Numbered from the stretch's first letter, positions 25,602-33,681 are shown. The stretch is 33,799 nucleotides of DNA from CAZUCD01 sp964618855 (GCA_964618855.1 CAZUCD010000021.1:1-33799), one strand, 5' to 3'. Notes: generated from the sequence alone by a model not told the origin. Numbers and translations are program-made.

Positions 25602-26680
25602 TGGCGCTGTTCACCCTGAACCCCATCACCCGCAAGCGCCTGCAGCGCTTCCGGCGCATCAAGCGCGGGTACTACTCGTTCCTGATCCTGCTGGGGGCGG
25701 TCGTGCTCTCGATCTTCTCCAACTTCATCGCGAACAACCGGGCGCTCATTCTGTCCTACAACGGCGAGATTTACTTTCCGACCTTCAAGTTCCACTCGAT
25801 GGCGACCTTCGGCCAGTCCGACGAGTACGGCTTCGACGACGGCGAGGCCGACTATCGGCGCCTGCGCGAGGAGTGGAAGGGGACCGGCAACTGGCTGGTG
25901 ATGCCGCCGGTGCCCTGGAATCCGCTGGAGAACGACTTCTCCTATCCTGCGGAGCAGCCGCCCCCGAATCCTCCGGACAGCAGGCACATCCTCGGGACGG
26001 ATTCGCAGGGGCGGGACGTCCTCGCGCGCCTGCTCTACGGTTTCCGGATTTCGATCTTCTTTTCGCTGACGCTGGTGCTGATCGGGAAGACCATCGGGGT
26101 CATCCTTGGATCTCTCCAGGGCTTCGTGGCCGGCTGGTTCGACATCCTGAGCCAACGCTTCATCGAGGTGTGGGCGGCACTGCCATTCCTGTACATCGTG
26201 ATCCTGATGCGGGCGGTGTTCGAGCCGAGTCCAGGGATCCAGGCGTTCAGCATGCTCCTGTTCATCATGGTGCTGTTCGAATGGATCGGGATCACGTACT
26301 ACATGCGGACGGAGATGTACCGCGAGAAGACGCGGGAGTACTGCCTGGCCGCGCGCTCGTTCGGGGCGTCGGCGTGGAGGGTGATGTTCAAGCACCTGCT
26401 GCCGAACTGCATCACGCCGCTGGTCACGACGACGCCCTTCTCCATCGTGGCGGGGATTTCTGCGCTCACGGGCCTGGATTACCTGGGATATGGACTGCCC
26501 GCCCCGACCCCGAGTTGGGGGGAACTTTTTGACCAGGCGCTGAAAAGTGAAAACCGCGACAAGCTTTGGCTGGTCCTGTCTCCGTTCGGGGCCGTCGTGG
26601 CGACGCTTTTGCTGGTCACCCTGATTGGCGAATCGATCCGCGAGGCGTTCGACCCGAAGCAGTACGCCCGCTACGAATAA
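25601..26680 (+). CDS. yejE: Peptide ABC transporter permease, YejE type
   Basis: Second inner-membrane permease of the importer, 359 residues. The ATG overlaps the stop of yejB by one base, so the two are translationally coupled. The N-terminus is basic (NPITRKRLQRFRRIKRGYYSF), followed by the first helix (FLILLGAVVLSIFSNFIA). The long periplasmic loop (about 45-135) carries LILSYNGEIYFPTF, typical of YejE. The second part begins with GTDSQGRDVLARLLYG, with further helices and the EAA motif (CLAARSFGASAWRVMFKHLLPN). It ends SIREAFDPKQYARYE, matching the family C-terminus. It acts with yejB as a heterodimeric channel. Confidence 0.92.
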   Translation: MALFTLNPITRKRLQRFRRIKRGYYSFLILLGAVVLSIFSNFIANNRALILSYNGEIYFPTFKFHSMATFGQSDEYGFDDGEADYRRLREEWKGTGNWLVMPPVPWNPLENDFSYPAEQPPPNPPDSRHILGTDSQGRDVLARLLYGFRISIFFSLTLVLIGKTIGVILGSLQGFVAGWFDILSQRFIEVWAALPFLYIVILMRAVFEPSPGIQAFSMLLFIMVLFEWIGITYYMRTEMYREKTREYCLAARSFGASAWRVMFKHLLPNCITPLVTTTPFSIVAGISALTGLDYLGYGLPAPTPSWGELFDQALKSENRDKLWLVLSPFGAVVATLLLVTLIGESIREAFDPKQYARYE

Positions 26681-26704
26681 ACCCAAAGGAAGGAACGTTC
26701 CACG

Positions 26705-28495
26705 ATGCGCCGCATCCTGTCCCTGTTCACCGCCCTCGTCCTGGCCGGAACCGCCATGGCAGAGGACCTCTCCGCCCTCGTCTGGGTGACGAATGACACC
26801 GACCCGCCGATAGGCGCCCCCGAGGCCAAGAAGGGAGGGACGTTCGAGACGTACACGGACGCCTACCCGCTGACCTTCCGCCTTGTCGGGCCGAACTCGA
26901 ACGATTCGTTCGCGAGCTTCAACCGCGCCTTCACCCAGGAGTTCACGCTCGTCAGGCGCCACCCGGTGACGGACAACTTCATCCCCTGGATGGCGACGCA
27001 CTGGTCGATCCAGCCGGACAACAAGACGGTGTACTACAAGCTGGACCCCGACGCGAAGTGGAGCGACGGCAAGCCCGTCACGGCGGACGACTATGTGTTC
27101 TCGCTCGAGGTGATGCGGAGCGAGCACATCAACGACCCGTACTACAACCAGTACTCCCGCGATTACTTCGAGGAGGCGGTCGCGGTCGACGAGCACACGC
27201 TGAAGATCGTGGGGAAGAACCCGAGCTGGCGGCCGCTCTCGGACTACACGCTGTGGCCGAGCCCGCGGCACGCCGAAAACATGAAGCTCGATGAGAACTG
27301 GGCCAAGAGCGAGAAGGTGAACCTCTCCCCGCAGGTCACGGTCGGACCGTACACGATCACCGAGCAGGTCACGGGGCAGAAGGTGGTCTTCGAGCGGACG
27401 AAGAACTGGTGGGGCGAAAACAAGAGGTACATGTCGGGCCAGTTCAACCCCGACAAGATTGTCCTGAAGGTCGTCTCCGAGGAGGATCGGGCATTCGACT
27501 TCTTCAAGAAGGGCGATCTTTCGTACTACACGGTGAACACGGCGCGGCGCTGGGCCGAGGAGATGGAGTTCGACGCGATCAAGAAGGGCTGGGCGCACCG
27601 CAAGCGCCTGTTTGTCGAGCGCCCGCAGGGCATGTACGGCTTCGCGATGAACCTCGAGTTCCCGCTCTTCCAGAACAAGGACTTCCGCAAGGCGCTCCAG
27701 TACTTCTTCGACTTCGACACGCTCAACGAGCGCATCATGAACAAGGCGTACTACCGCGTGAACTCGGCGTTCGAGGGCACGGAGTTCGCCAACCCGAACG
27801 TGAAGGCGTACCCCTTCGACCCGAAGAAGGGCGTGGAGCACCTGAAGAAGGCGGGCTTCACGAAGCGCGGCAAGGACGGCATCTTCGTGAACGACAAGGG
27901 CGAGCGCGCCTCGTTCACGCTGATCTACGGGAGCAAGGGCCTGGAGCGGCACCTGACCGTGGTGAAGGAAACGTACAAGAAGTTCGGGGTTGAGGTGCTG
28001 CTGCAGAACTTGGAGCCGGCGTCGGCCTTCGAGCGCGGCCTCGAGCGCAAGTACGAGATGACGATGATCTCCCGCACCACCAGCTACTACCCCGAGCCGC
28101 GGCAGTACTTCCACTCCGAGTTCAAGAAGACCACCAACAACAACGCGATCTTCGGCTTCGCGAACGAGGAAGTGGACAAGCTGGTGGACGTCTACCGTTG
28201 GGACATGGACCCGGAGAAGCGGCTGGCGGCAATGCACCGCATCGACGAGATCGTCAACGACGAGGCCTTCTACATCCCGCTGTGGGAGGGGCCCTACATG
28301 CGGTTCGTGTACTGGGACTACGTGCAGTTCCCGAAGTCGTTCTTCCCGAAGCGGACCGAGCAGTACACGGACTGGTTCGTGTACTGGATCGACGAGGACA
28401 AGCGTGCCGCCCTCCAGGCGGCAATGAAGGAGGGGCGCAGCCTCGGCGAGGACACCGTCGTGGACGTCGATCCCTGGAACGTGATGAAGCAGTAG
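26705..28495 (+). CDS. yejA: Peptide-binding protein of the ABC importer, YejA type
   Basis: Periplasmic solute-binding protein of family SBP_bac_5, 596 residues. The ATG has GGAAGGAACG about nine bases upstream. Residues 1-19 form a signal peptide (MRRILSLFTALVLAGTAMA). The mature part has the landmarks GGTFETYTDAYPLTFRLVGPN, the WSDGKPVTADDYVFSLE strand common to peptide-binding proteins (about 119-135), YGFAMNLEFPLFQNKDFRKALQY and the late FYIPLWEGPYMRF segment. There is no lipobox, so it is probably free in the periplasm. It sits after the two permeases instead of first as in E. coli, and an inverted-repeat element separates it from the ATPase genes, which may allow a higher level of this protein than of the ATPases. 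Confidence 0.92.
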   Translation: MRRILSLFTALVLAGTAMAEDLSALVWVTNDTDPPIGAPEAKKGGTFETYTDAYPLTFRLVGPNSNDSFASFNRAFTQEFTLVRRHPVTDNFIPWMATHWSIQPDNKTVYYKLDPDAKWSDGKPVTADDYVFSLEVMRSEHINDPYYNQYSRDYFEEAVAVDEHTLKIVGKNPSWRPLSDYTLWPSPRHAENMKLDENWAKSEKVNLSPQVTVGPYTITEQVTGQKVVFERTKNWWGENKRYMSGQFNPDKIVLKVVSEEDRAFDFFKKGDLSYYTVNTARRWAEEMEFDAIKKGWAHRKRLFVERPQGMYGFAMNLEFPLFQNKDFRKALQYFFDFDTLNERIMNKAYYRVNSAFEGTEFANPNVKAYPFDPKKGVEHLKKAGFTKRGKDGIFVNDKGERASFTLIYGSKGLERHLTVVKETYKKFGVEVLLQNLEPASAFERGLERKYEMTMISRTTSYYPEPRQYFHSEFKKTTNNNAIFGFANEEVDKLVDVYRWDMDPEKRLAAMHRIDEIVNDEAFYIPLWEGPYMRFVYWDYVQFPKSFFPKRTEQYTDWFVYWIDEDKRAALQAAMKEGRSLGEDTVVDVDPWNVMKQ

Positions 28496-28503
28496 CAACC
28501 AAG

Positions 28504-28582
28504 CCGGGACTCGGGACTGGGGGATCGGGATTCGGGGTGCGGCCCCGACGTCGATGCCTGCGGCCCCGAGTCCCGAGTCCCG
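28504..28582. repeat. Intergenic inverted repeat between yejA and the ATPase genes
   Basis: The left arm CGGGACTCGGGACTGGGG (28505-28522) pairs with 28564-28582 with one bulged base. A nested TCGGGG/CCCCGA hairpin (28532-28548) lies between them. The arms are themselves tandem copies of a GGGACTC-like word. It is capable of a long stem-loop in mRNA within the operon. No U-tract follows, so it is more likely to affect stability or attenuation than to end transcription. Confidence 0.7.
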
Positions 28583-28600
28583 ATTGCCGAACCCCGACGC

Positions 28601-29578
28601 ATGCCCCTCCTCCAAGTCAACAACCTGCGCACGGTCTTCGAGACCGAGGGCGGCACCGTAAAGGCCGTCGATGGGGTCTCGTTTTCGGTGGAGCCGGGGA
28701 AGACGCTTGGGATCGTCGGGGAGTCTGGCTGCGGGAAGAGCGTGACGGCGATGTCGATCATGCGCCTGGTCCCTTGCCCTCCCGGAAGGATCGTGGGTGG
28801 GGAGATTCTCCTTCGCGGCGAGGACATCCTGAAGGTGCCCTCGCGCGAGTTGACCAACATCCGGGGCAAGGAGATCGCCATGATCTTCCAGGACCCTATG
28901 ACATCGCTGAACCCGGTTTTCAGCGTGGAGCGCCAGCTCGCTGAGGTGCTGCAATTGCGGTTCGGGATGAAGGGCGCCCCCGCCCGCAAGCGGATGATCG
29001 AGATGCTGGAGCTTGTCGGCATCTCGGAACCCGACGCGCGGCTCGCCTCGTATCCGCACGAATTGTCCGGCGGCATGAAGCAGCGCATCATGATCGCGAT
29101 GGCCCTGATGTGCGAGCCGTCCGTCCTGATCGCGGACGAGCCGACGACGGCGCTCGACGTGACGATCCAGGCGCAGATCCTGTTCCTGATGCGGGAACTC
29201 CAGCGCAAGATGGGGACGGCGATCATCCTGATCACGCACGCGATGGGGGTCGTGGCGGAGATGTGCGACGAGGTCGTTGTGATGTACGCCGGGCGCGTTG
29301 CGGAGCACGCGAGCGCGGTGGACCTCTTCTCCCGCACGCGGCATCCCTACACACACGGCCTCCTGAAGAGCATCCCCACCAAGGGTGTCACGAAGGAGAG
29401 CGAACTGTTCACGATCGAGGGCACGGTGCCGTCGCTGATCACGCCGCCTGCGGGGTGCCGGTTCGAGGAGCGCTGCAACCGGCGCCAGGACCGCTGCCGC
29501 ACCGAGTCGCCCGAGGCCGAGGAGAAGTCCCCCGGGCACCGGACCGCGTGCCACTTCCCGATCGAGGTCGCGCCTTGA
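28601..29578 (+). CDS. Peptide ABC transporter ATP-binding protein 1 (OppD/YejF N-half type)
   Basis: A 325-residue cytoplasmic ATPase energising the importer. Walker A is GESGCGKS (40-47), the Q-loop is FQDPMTSLNP (96-105), the ABC signature is LSGGMKQR (155-162), Walker B is VLIADEP (175-181) and the D-loop is TALD (183-186). The switch histidine His213 is in ITHAMGVVAE, where most OppD-type proteins have THDLG, so the conserved Asp next to it is Ala. The C-terminal oligopeptide-transporter tail has the Cys-rich CRFEERCNRRQDRC. In E. coli both ATPase halves are fused in YejF; here they are two genes, this one ending in a TTGA overlap with the next. Confidence 0.92.
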   Translation: MPLLQVNNLRTVFETEGGTVKAVDGVSFSVEPGKTLGIVGESGCGKSVTAMSIMRLVPCPPGRIVGGEILLRGEDILKVPSRELTNIRGKEIAMIFQDPMTSLNPVFSVERQLAEVLQLRFGMKGAPARKRMIEMLELVGISEPDARLASYPHELSGGMKQRIMIAMALMCEPSVLIADEPTTALDVTIQAQILFLMRELQRKMGTAIILITHAMGVVAEMCDEVVVMYAGRVAEHASAVDLFSRTRHPYTHGLLKSIPTKGVTKESELFTIEGTVPSLITPPAGCRFEERCNRRQDRCRTESPEAEEKSPGHRTACHFPIEVAP

Positions 29579-30558
29579 CCGCGAGGGAGATTCTCAACGT
29601 CCGCAACCTCGTGAAGCACTACCCCCTGCGGGGCGGGCTCTTCTCCCGCAAGAAGGGGGAGGTGCGCGCGGTCGAGGACGTTTCGTTCTCGCTCCTCGAG
29701 GGCGAGACTATGGGCCTCGTGGGGGAAAGCGGCTGCGGGAAGTCCACGCTCGGGCGGACGCTGATGCGGCTGGAGGAGCCAACCTCGGGGTCCGTGCTGT
29801 TCCATGGCGAGGACCTGATGGCGGCGGACACGCGGACGCTCTTTGGCCTGCGGCGCAATCTCGCGATGGTTTTTCAGGACCCGTACTCCTCCCTGAACCC
29901 CCGCATGACCGTGGGGGAGATCGTGCGCGAACCGCTTGAGGTGCACCGGATCGGGACGCGGGCCGAACAGGTCGAGCGGGCGAAGTCGCTGCTCGCCGAG
30001 GTGGGCCTGCGGCCTGAGATGATCGATCGCTACCCGCACGAGTTTTCCGGGGGGCAGCGCCAGCGTGTCGGCATCGCGCGCGCCCTCGCACTGGAGCCCA
30101 AGGTCATCGTCGCGGACGAGCCCGTTTCGGCGCTCGACGTCTCCGTGCAGGCGCAGGTGCTCAACCTGCTGGTGGACCTGCAGCGCCGCCGGGGGCTGTC
30201 CTACATCTTCATCTCGCACGACCTGTCCGTCGTGGAGTACGTGAGCGACCACGTCGCGATCATGTACCTTGGGCGGATCGTGGAACGCGGATCGCGCGCG
30301 GAGATCTTTGACAAGCCGCGGCACCCGTACACGCGCGCCCTGCTGGAGTCTGTGCCCGTCCCGGACCCGACGCGGCGGCGGGAGCGCCCCCCCATCAAGG
30401 GCGAGACGCCGAGCCCGGTGAACCCCCCGGCGGGCTGCGCCTTCCACCCGCGCTGCCCATTCGCCATCGAGGCCTGCAAGGCCGCGGTGCCCGAACTCAA
30501 GCCCGTCGCCCCCGGCGCCGACCACGAGGCGGCTTGCATTCGGCAGCATGAGATTTAG
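29575..30558 (+). CDS. Peptide ABC transporter ATP-binding protein 2 (OppF/YejF C-half type), TTG start
   Basis: A 327-residue ATPase partner of the preceding gene. The TTG start (29575-29577) overlaps the previous stop in TTGA, with GAGG seven bases upstream, and gives the expected OppF N-terminus (LTAREILNVRNLVKHYPLRGGLF). The frame is open far upstream but only as shadow. Walker A is GESGCGKS (50-57), the Q-loop is FQDPYSSLNPR, the signature is FSGGQRQR (157-164), Walker B is VIVADEP, and the switch is ISHDLSVV (213-220), canonical unlike in its partner. The C-terminal tail is again Cys-containing (GCAFHPRCPFAIEAC). The pair probably forms an asymmetric heterodimer. The gene ends 12 bases before the histidine kinase. 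Confidence 0.93.
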   Translation: MTAREILNVRNLVKHYPLRGGLFSRKKGEVRAVEDVSFSLLEGETMGLVGESGCGKSTLGRTLMRLEEPTSGSVLFHGEDLMAADTRTLFGLRRNLAMVFQDPYSSLNPRMTVGEIVREPLEVHRIGTRAEQVERAKSLLAEVGLRPEMIDRYPHEFSGGQRQRVGIARALALEPKVIVADEPVSALDVSVQAQVLNLLVDLQRRRGLSYIFISHDLSVVEYVSDHVAIMYLGRIVERGSRAEIFDKPRHPYTRALLESVPVPDPTRRRERPPIKGETPSPVNPPAGCAFHPRCPFAIEACKAAVPELKPVAPGADHEAACIRQHEI

Positions 30559-30570
30559 GCAGTCTCCGCG

Positions 30571-31827
30571 ATGAAAATCGATTCCGCCTGGACGGGCCGG
30601 ATCCTCGAGAGGCTCGACCGGCTGCCGCCGGAGGAGGTCGGGCGCCTCGTCGAGGGGCTCCTGCGTGAGCGCGACTTCTTCGAGGCGACGCTCATGTCGC
30701 TGCCGAAGGGCATCGTGGTCGTGGACGACGGGATGCGGATCGTCTGGGCAAACGCGAGCGCGCGCGACATCCTGTCGATGCGTCCCGGTGTCCGGATCGA
30801 GGGCAAGCCGCTGCGGGACGTGCTGAGGCGGCCCGAGCTCGAGTCGCTCCTGGACGAGTACGAGGCGGCGCGGGCGCCGATCCACCAGCGCGAGGTCGTG
30901 ATCGAGGTGCCTCGGGCGCGGGTGCTGAGCATGAGCGTCGTGCCGCTCGCGGGCGAGGCGGGGCCGCCGAATGCGGCCCTCTGGGTCATCGACGACCGCA
31001 CGGAGGTCGAGCGTCAAAGCGAGGAGCTCCGGCAGTCCGCGCGGATCGAGTCGCTGGCGACGCTGACCGCGGGGATCGCGCACGAGCTGAAGAACCCGCT
31101 CAACAGCATGACCATCCACGTTCAGCTCATGCGCAAGGCGGCGGAGAAGCTGGCCGATTGCACCGAGGCTACGCCCGAGATGGGGCGGCTGAGGCGCAGC
31201 GCTGAGATCGTGGAGGAGGAGGTCTCGCGCCTCGCGACGATCGTGGACGAGTTCCTGACCGCCGTGCGGCCGATCCAGCCGCGCTTCCGCAAGGCGTCCA
31301 TCAACGACCTCCTCGTCGGGCTCGGTGAGTTGTTCGGGCCCGAGTGCCGCGCCTCGGACATCGAGCTCGCGCTTGAACTCGACCCGTCGATGCCGCCCCT
31401 GCGCATGGATCCGGAACTGATGCGTCAGGCGCTGGTGAACCTGATCCGCAACTCGATCGAGGCGATCCACCGTCCGGGCGAGGAGAAGTCGCGGTCGGGG
31501 CGCATCGTGCTGCGCACCACCCTAAAGGCCGACCACGCCCTGATCGAGGTCGAGGACGACGGCGAGGGCATCGACGAACCCGACCGCCTGCGCATCTTCG
31601 AGCCGTACCACACGACGAAGGTGAAGGGGACGGGGCTGGGCCTGATGGTCGTGTACAAGTGCGTGCACGCGCACGACGGACGGATCGGGCTGACGAGCAC
31701 CAGGGGGGTCGGAACGGTGTTCCACATCGCGCTGCCGCTGGACGAGAAGCCGGTGCGGCTGCTGGCCGCGCCGACGGTTTTTCCGCTCGAGATCGAGCCC
31801 GAATACACGCCCGGGGAGCCCTCGTAG
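30571..31827 (+). CDS. Soluble PAS-domain sensor histidine kinase (NtrB-like)
   Basis: A 418-residue cytoplasmic two-component sensor without membrane helices or signal peptide. A PAS domain occupies about 35-145 (LPKGIVVVDDGMRIVWANASARDIL). The HisKA domain has the phospho-accepting His171 in TAGIAHELKNPLNSM. The ATPase domain has the N-box QALVNLIRNSIEAI (286-299), VEDDGEGI (327-334) and GTGLGLMVVYKCVHAHDG (353-370). The layout resembles NtrB-class kinases that pair with sigma-54 activators, but no response regulator is in the window. It lies only 12 bases after the second ATPase gene, so it is likely to be co-transcribed with the peptide importer and may report on it. That link is inferred from position. 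Confidence 0.92.
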   Translation: MKIDSAWTGRILERLDRLPPEEVGRLVEGLLRERDFFEATLMSLPKGIVVVDDGMRIVWANASARDILSMRPGVRIEGKPLRDVLRRPELESLLDEYEAARAPIHQREVVIEVPRARVLSMSVVPLAGEAGPPNAALWVIDDRTEVERQSEELRQSARIESLATLTAGIAHELKNPLNSMTIHVQLMRKAAEKLADCTEATPEMGRLRRSAEIVEEEVSRLATIVDEFLTAVRPIQPRFRKASINDLLVGLGELFGPECRASDIELALELDPSMPPLRMDPELMRQALVNLIRNSIEAIHRPGEEKSRSGRIVLRTTLKADHALIEVEDDGEGIDEPDRLRIFEPYHTTKVKGTGLGLMVVYKCVHAHDGRIGLTSTRGVGTVFHIALPLDEKPVRLLAAPTVFPLEIEPEYTPGEPS

Positions 31828-31850
31828 CCGCTCTCCGACGCACTTTCATT

Positions 31851-31870
31851 CACTTTTCCACAGGAAAGTG
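31851..31870 (+). terminator. Possible weak terminator after the histidine kinase
   Basis: CACTTTTCC and GGAAAGTG pair with one bulge around a 3-nt loop, followed by CCGTTTTGCG. It lies 24 bases after the kinase stop codon and may close the transporter-kinase operon. The 131 bases between it and the HU-like gene must hold that gene's promoter, but I see no convincing pair of boxes. Confidence 0.35.
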
Positions 31871-32001
31871 CCGTTTTGCGTTGACCTTGGACCGCGCCCC
31901 TTCCCCCCTTCAACACTTGGATACGGTGCAAATGACCGCGCAGGACGCGGGTATCGGCGGTCAGCACCCCACATCAATTCTCCCGAAGGAGTTTCGCCCC
32001 C

Positions 32002-32328
32002 ATGGCCGACGCAAAGAAGCCGAAAGCCGCGAAGTCCGCAAAGCCGATGACCAAGGCCCAGCTCACCCAGGCGCTCGCTGACGCCTGCGAGCTCAAGAAG
32101 ACCCAGGTTGCCGGGCTCTTCGACGAACTGCTCAAGATCGCGTACCGCGAGGCCAAGAAGGACGGCGGGTTCGTCATGCCGGGCCTCGGCAAGATGGTCA
32201 TCACGAAGTCGAAGGCCCGCGTGGGCCGCCACCCGCAGACCGGCGAGCCGATCAAGATCGCCGCGAAGCGCCGCCTGAAGTTTCGCATCGCGAAGCCGGC
32301 CAAGGACGCCATCCTCGGCGCCAAGTAA
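32002..32328 (+). CDS. HU/IHF-family nucleoid DNA-binding protein
   Basis: A 108-residue DNA-bending protein. The ATG follows CCGAAGGAGTTTCGCCCCC, a strong ribosome site somewhat far from the start. Residues 1-16 are a Lys/Ala-rich extension (MADAKKPKAAKSAKPM) not present in standard 90-residue HU. The HU domain follows (TKAQLTQALADACELKKTQVAGLFDELL). The DNA-intercalating arm reads GRHPQTGEPIKI, where most HU proteins have GRNPQTGE. The C-terminus is AKPAKDAILGAK. It probably works as a homodimer in chromosome packing. A strong terminator follows, and it converges with the biotin ligase gene. Confidence 0.9.
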   Translation: MADAKKPKAAKSAKPMTKAQLTQALADACELKKTQVAGLFDELLKIAYREAKKDGGFVMPGLGKMVITKSKARVGRHPQTGEPIKIAAKRRLKFRIAKPAKDAILGAK

Positions 32329-32356
32329 CCGCACGCCGCGATTCATCGCAGCATGG

Positions 32357-32384
32357 GGCCCCGCCGGCACAGTCCGGCGGGGCC
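32357..32384 (+). terminator. Intrinsic terminator of the HU-like gene
   Basis: Perfect 11-bp stem GGCCCCGCCGG/CCGGCGGGGCC with loop CACAGT, followed on the plus strand by TTCTTCATT, 28 bases after the stop codon. On the opposite strand the same stem lies just past the biotin ligase stop but lacks a U-tract. Confidence 0.85.
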
Positions 32385-32388
32385 TTCT

Positions 32389-33174
32389 TCATTCGCCGGG
32401 GGCGAGTTCCAGCGGGGAGGCGACGCGGACGATGCGCCCCGCAGTGCGCACGATCAGCCGCCCCTCGCCGTCGATGTCCTCCATCACGCCCTCCAAAGTG
32501 CCGTCCCCGTGGCGGACCCTCGCGGCGCGCCCCGCGCCGCGCCAGCGCTTGCGCACGGCGCCCAGCAGTACATCCGTGGGAAGGGGCGACTCGAGGCGCG
32601 CAATCAACGCGCCCGCGATCGCGACGACGGCCTCCGCGCGGTCGGGCGCGCGCCCGCCCAGTTCCGCCACGAGCGAGGTCGCCCGCGGCACACCCGCCAT
32701 CCGCGGGGGCAGGTCGGAGTTCTCCTGAAGCAGGTTCACGCCCACGCCCGCGAGGAGCCAGCCGCCCCGAACCTCCGAGAGCACGCCGCAGACCTTCCCG
32801 CCATTGAGGAGCACGTCGTTGGGCCACTTCCACTCGAGGGCGCAGCAGGTGAGCAGCTCCAGCACGTCCGCGACGGCGCATGCGACCTGGAAGGACCAGA
32901 GCAGCGAGGGGTTTGGGGTGACGGGCATGGCGAGTGTGCCGAGGAAGGACTTCGCCGGGACATCGTGCCATGCGCGGCCCTGTTGTCCGCGCCCGGCGGT
33001 CTGGTGGTCCGCGAGAACCAAGACGGGTTCGCGGGAACCCGAGAGGGGGCCGAGCCTGTGCGCCTCGTCGCTGGTGGAGCCGATGGAGGCGAATGCGGCG
33101 ACGCGCCAATCGGGGCGCGCGGCGCGGATGGCATCCACCGCGGCCGCTAGCGTGGGGGAGAGGGCGGCATCCAT
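32389..33174 (-). CDS. birA: Biotin-[acetyl-CoA-carboxylase] ligase, catalytic form without DNA-binding domain
   Basis: Attaches biotin to the carrier lysine of biotin-dependent carboxylases through biotinyl-AMP; cytoplasmic. A 261-residue protein with the adenylate-forming signature GRGQQGRAWHD (61-71), KWPNDVLLNGGKVCGVL (116-132) containing the conserved active-site Lys127, and GVGVNL (143-148). The C-terminal SH3-like cap is GRAARVRHGDGTLEGVMEDIDGEGRLIV. There is no N-terminal helix-turn-helix, so this is a class I ligase that should not repress biotin genes. The ATG at 33172-33174 has no strong ribosome site, and no other start fits better. It converges with the HU-like gene. Confidence 0.93.
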   Translation of the reverse strand: MDAALSPTLAAAVDAIRAARPDWRVAAFASIGSTSDEAHRLGPLSGSREPVLVLADHQTAGRGQQGRAWHDVPAKSFLGTLAMPVTPNPSLLWSFQVACAVADVLELLTCCALEWKWPNDVLLNGGKVCGVLSEVRGGWLLAGVGVNLLQENSDLPPRMAGVPRATSLVAELGGRAPDRAEAVVAIAGALIARLESPLPTDVLLGAVRKRWRGAGRAARVRHGDGTLEGVMEDIDGEGRLIVRTAGRIVRVASPLELAPGE

Positions 33175-33238
33175 GCGGGGACGGTCGCGGGCCCCGAAGC
33201 CGTGGGCGAGGTCGAACCGGGGGCGGAAGGAATGAGGA

Positions 33239-33555
33239 CCTTCCCCAGTCTTCCCCTCGAGTTTCCGCTACGGGTCCTCGAACGACGACGTTCGAGGAAG
33301 AACTCAGGCGACTCGTGGAAGAGGCGGGGCGGACATGGGATGATTGGCGCTTGCCGTAGAATCAAGGGGCACCCCTGGCGGGGTGCGATGATTCCCCGAC
33401 CCACGTCCCCCGGCTTCCTTCGGTCGCCGGGGGCCATTCAAAGGGCGGCGCCTTCCCGGCGCCGGCATGGAGGGCAGGGGCGGCGCCTTCCCGGCGCAGG
33501 CATGCAGGGCAGGGGCGGTGCCTTCCCCAGTTTTCCCCCCGAGTTTCTACTACGG
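33239..33555. repeat. Dispersed 35-bp imperfect direct repeat (two copies)
   Basis: 33239-33273 and 33521-33555 both begin CCTTCCCCAG and end CTACGG, matching at 31 of 35 positions. The second copy begins inside the last, partial unit of the tandem repeat at 33442-33530. Confidence 0.7.
33442..33530. repeat. Tandem repeat, 35-bp period, about 2.5 copies
   Basis: Units start at 33442, 33477 and 33512. Each begins with GGGCGGCGCCTTCCC or a one-base variant; the two full units continue through GGCGC-x-GGCATG-x-AGGGCA. Units 1 and 2 differ at three positions; unit 3 is partial. GGCGCC-TTCCC-GGCGCC inside the unit is itself an inverted repeat. Confidence 0.8.
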
Positions 33556-33681
33556 CTCTGACGGGGGTAGCCTTGCGCTTCTGCGAATCTGGTATCGCCT
33601 GGCTTTTGGGGAATGTCCGGGGAAGGAACCTATCGCGAGACCGGGGGGATCCGGGTTCACTGATTGGAACATTCCGATGTG

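Larger units (their letters stand above)
33175..33660. other. Non-coding region with hairpins and repeats
   Basis: About 490 bases with no supported gene. It holds a perfect 10-bp hairpin (33275-33298, TCCTCGAACG with loop ACGA), a GCACCCC/GGGGTGC hairpin (33370-33387), a CCCCCGGC/GCCGGGGG hairpin near 33406-33431, a 35-bp tandem repeat and a dispersed 35-bp repeat. One short frame at about 33285-33359 (FEEELRRLVEEAGRTWDDWRLP) looks protein-like but has no start I can support. Confidence 0.6.

Noticed and set aside
25490..29554. A 1,354-codon open frame on the minus strand
   Set aside because: It lies antisense to the clear peptide transporter genes and has skewed Arg/His/Val/Leu composition; it is a GC-rich shadow.
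29347..31470. A 707-codon open frame on the minus strand
   Set aside because: Antisense to the second ATPase and the histidine kinase, which have all family motifs; the composition is shadow-like.
33232..33561. Open frame starting MRTFPSLPLEF near the right end
   Set aside because: It runs through the 35-bp tandem repeat and hairpins and has low-complexity Arg/Gly/Pro composition; no family features.
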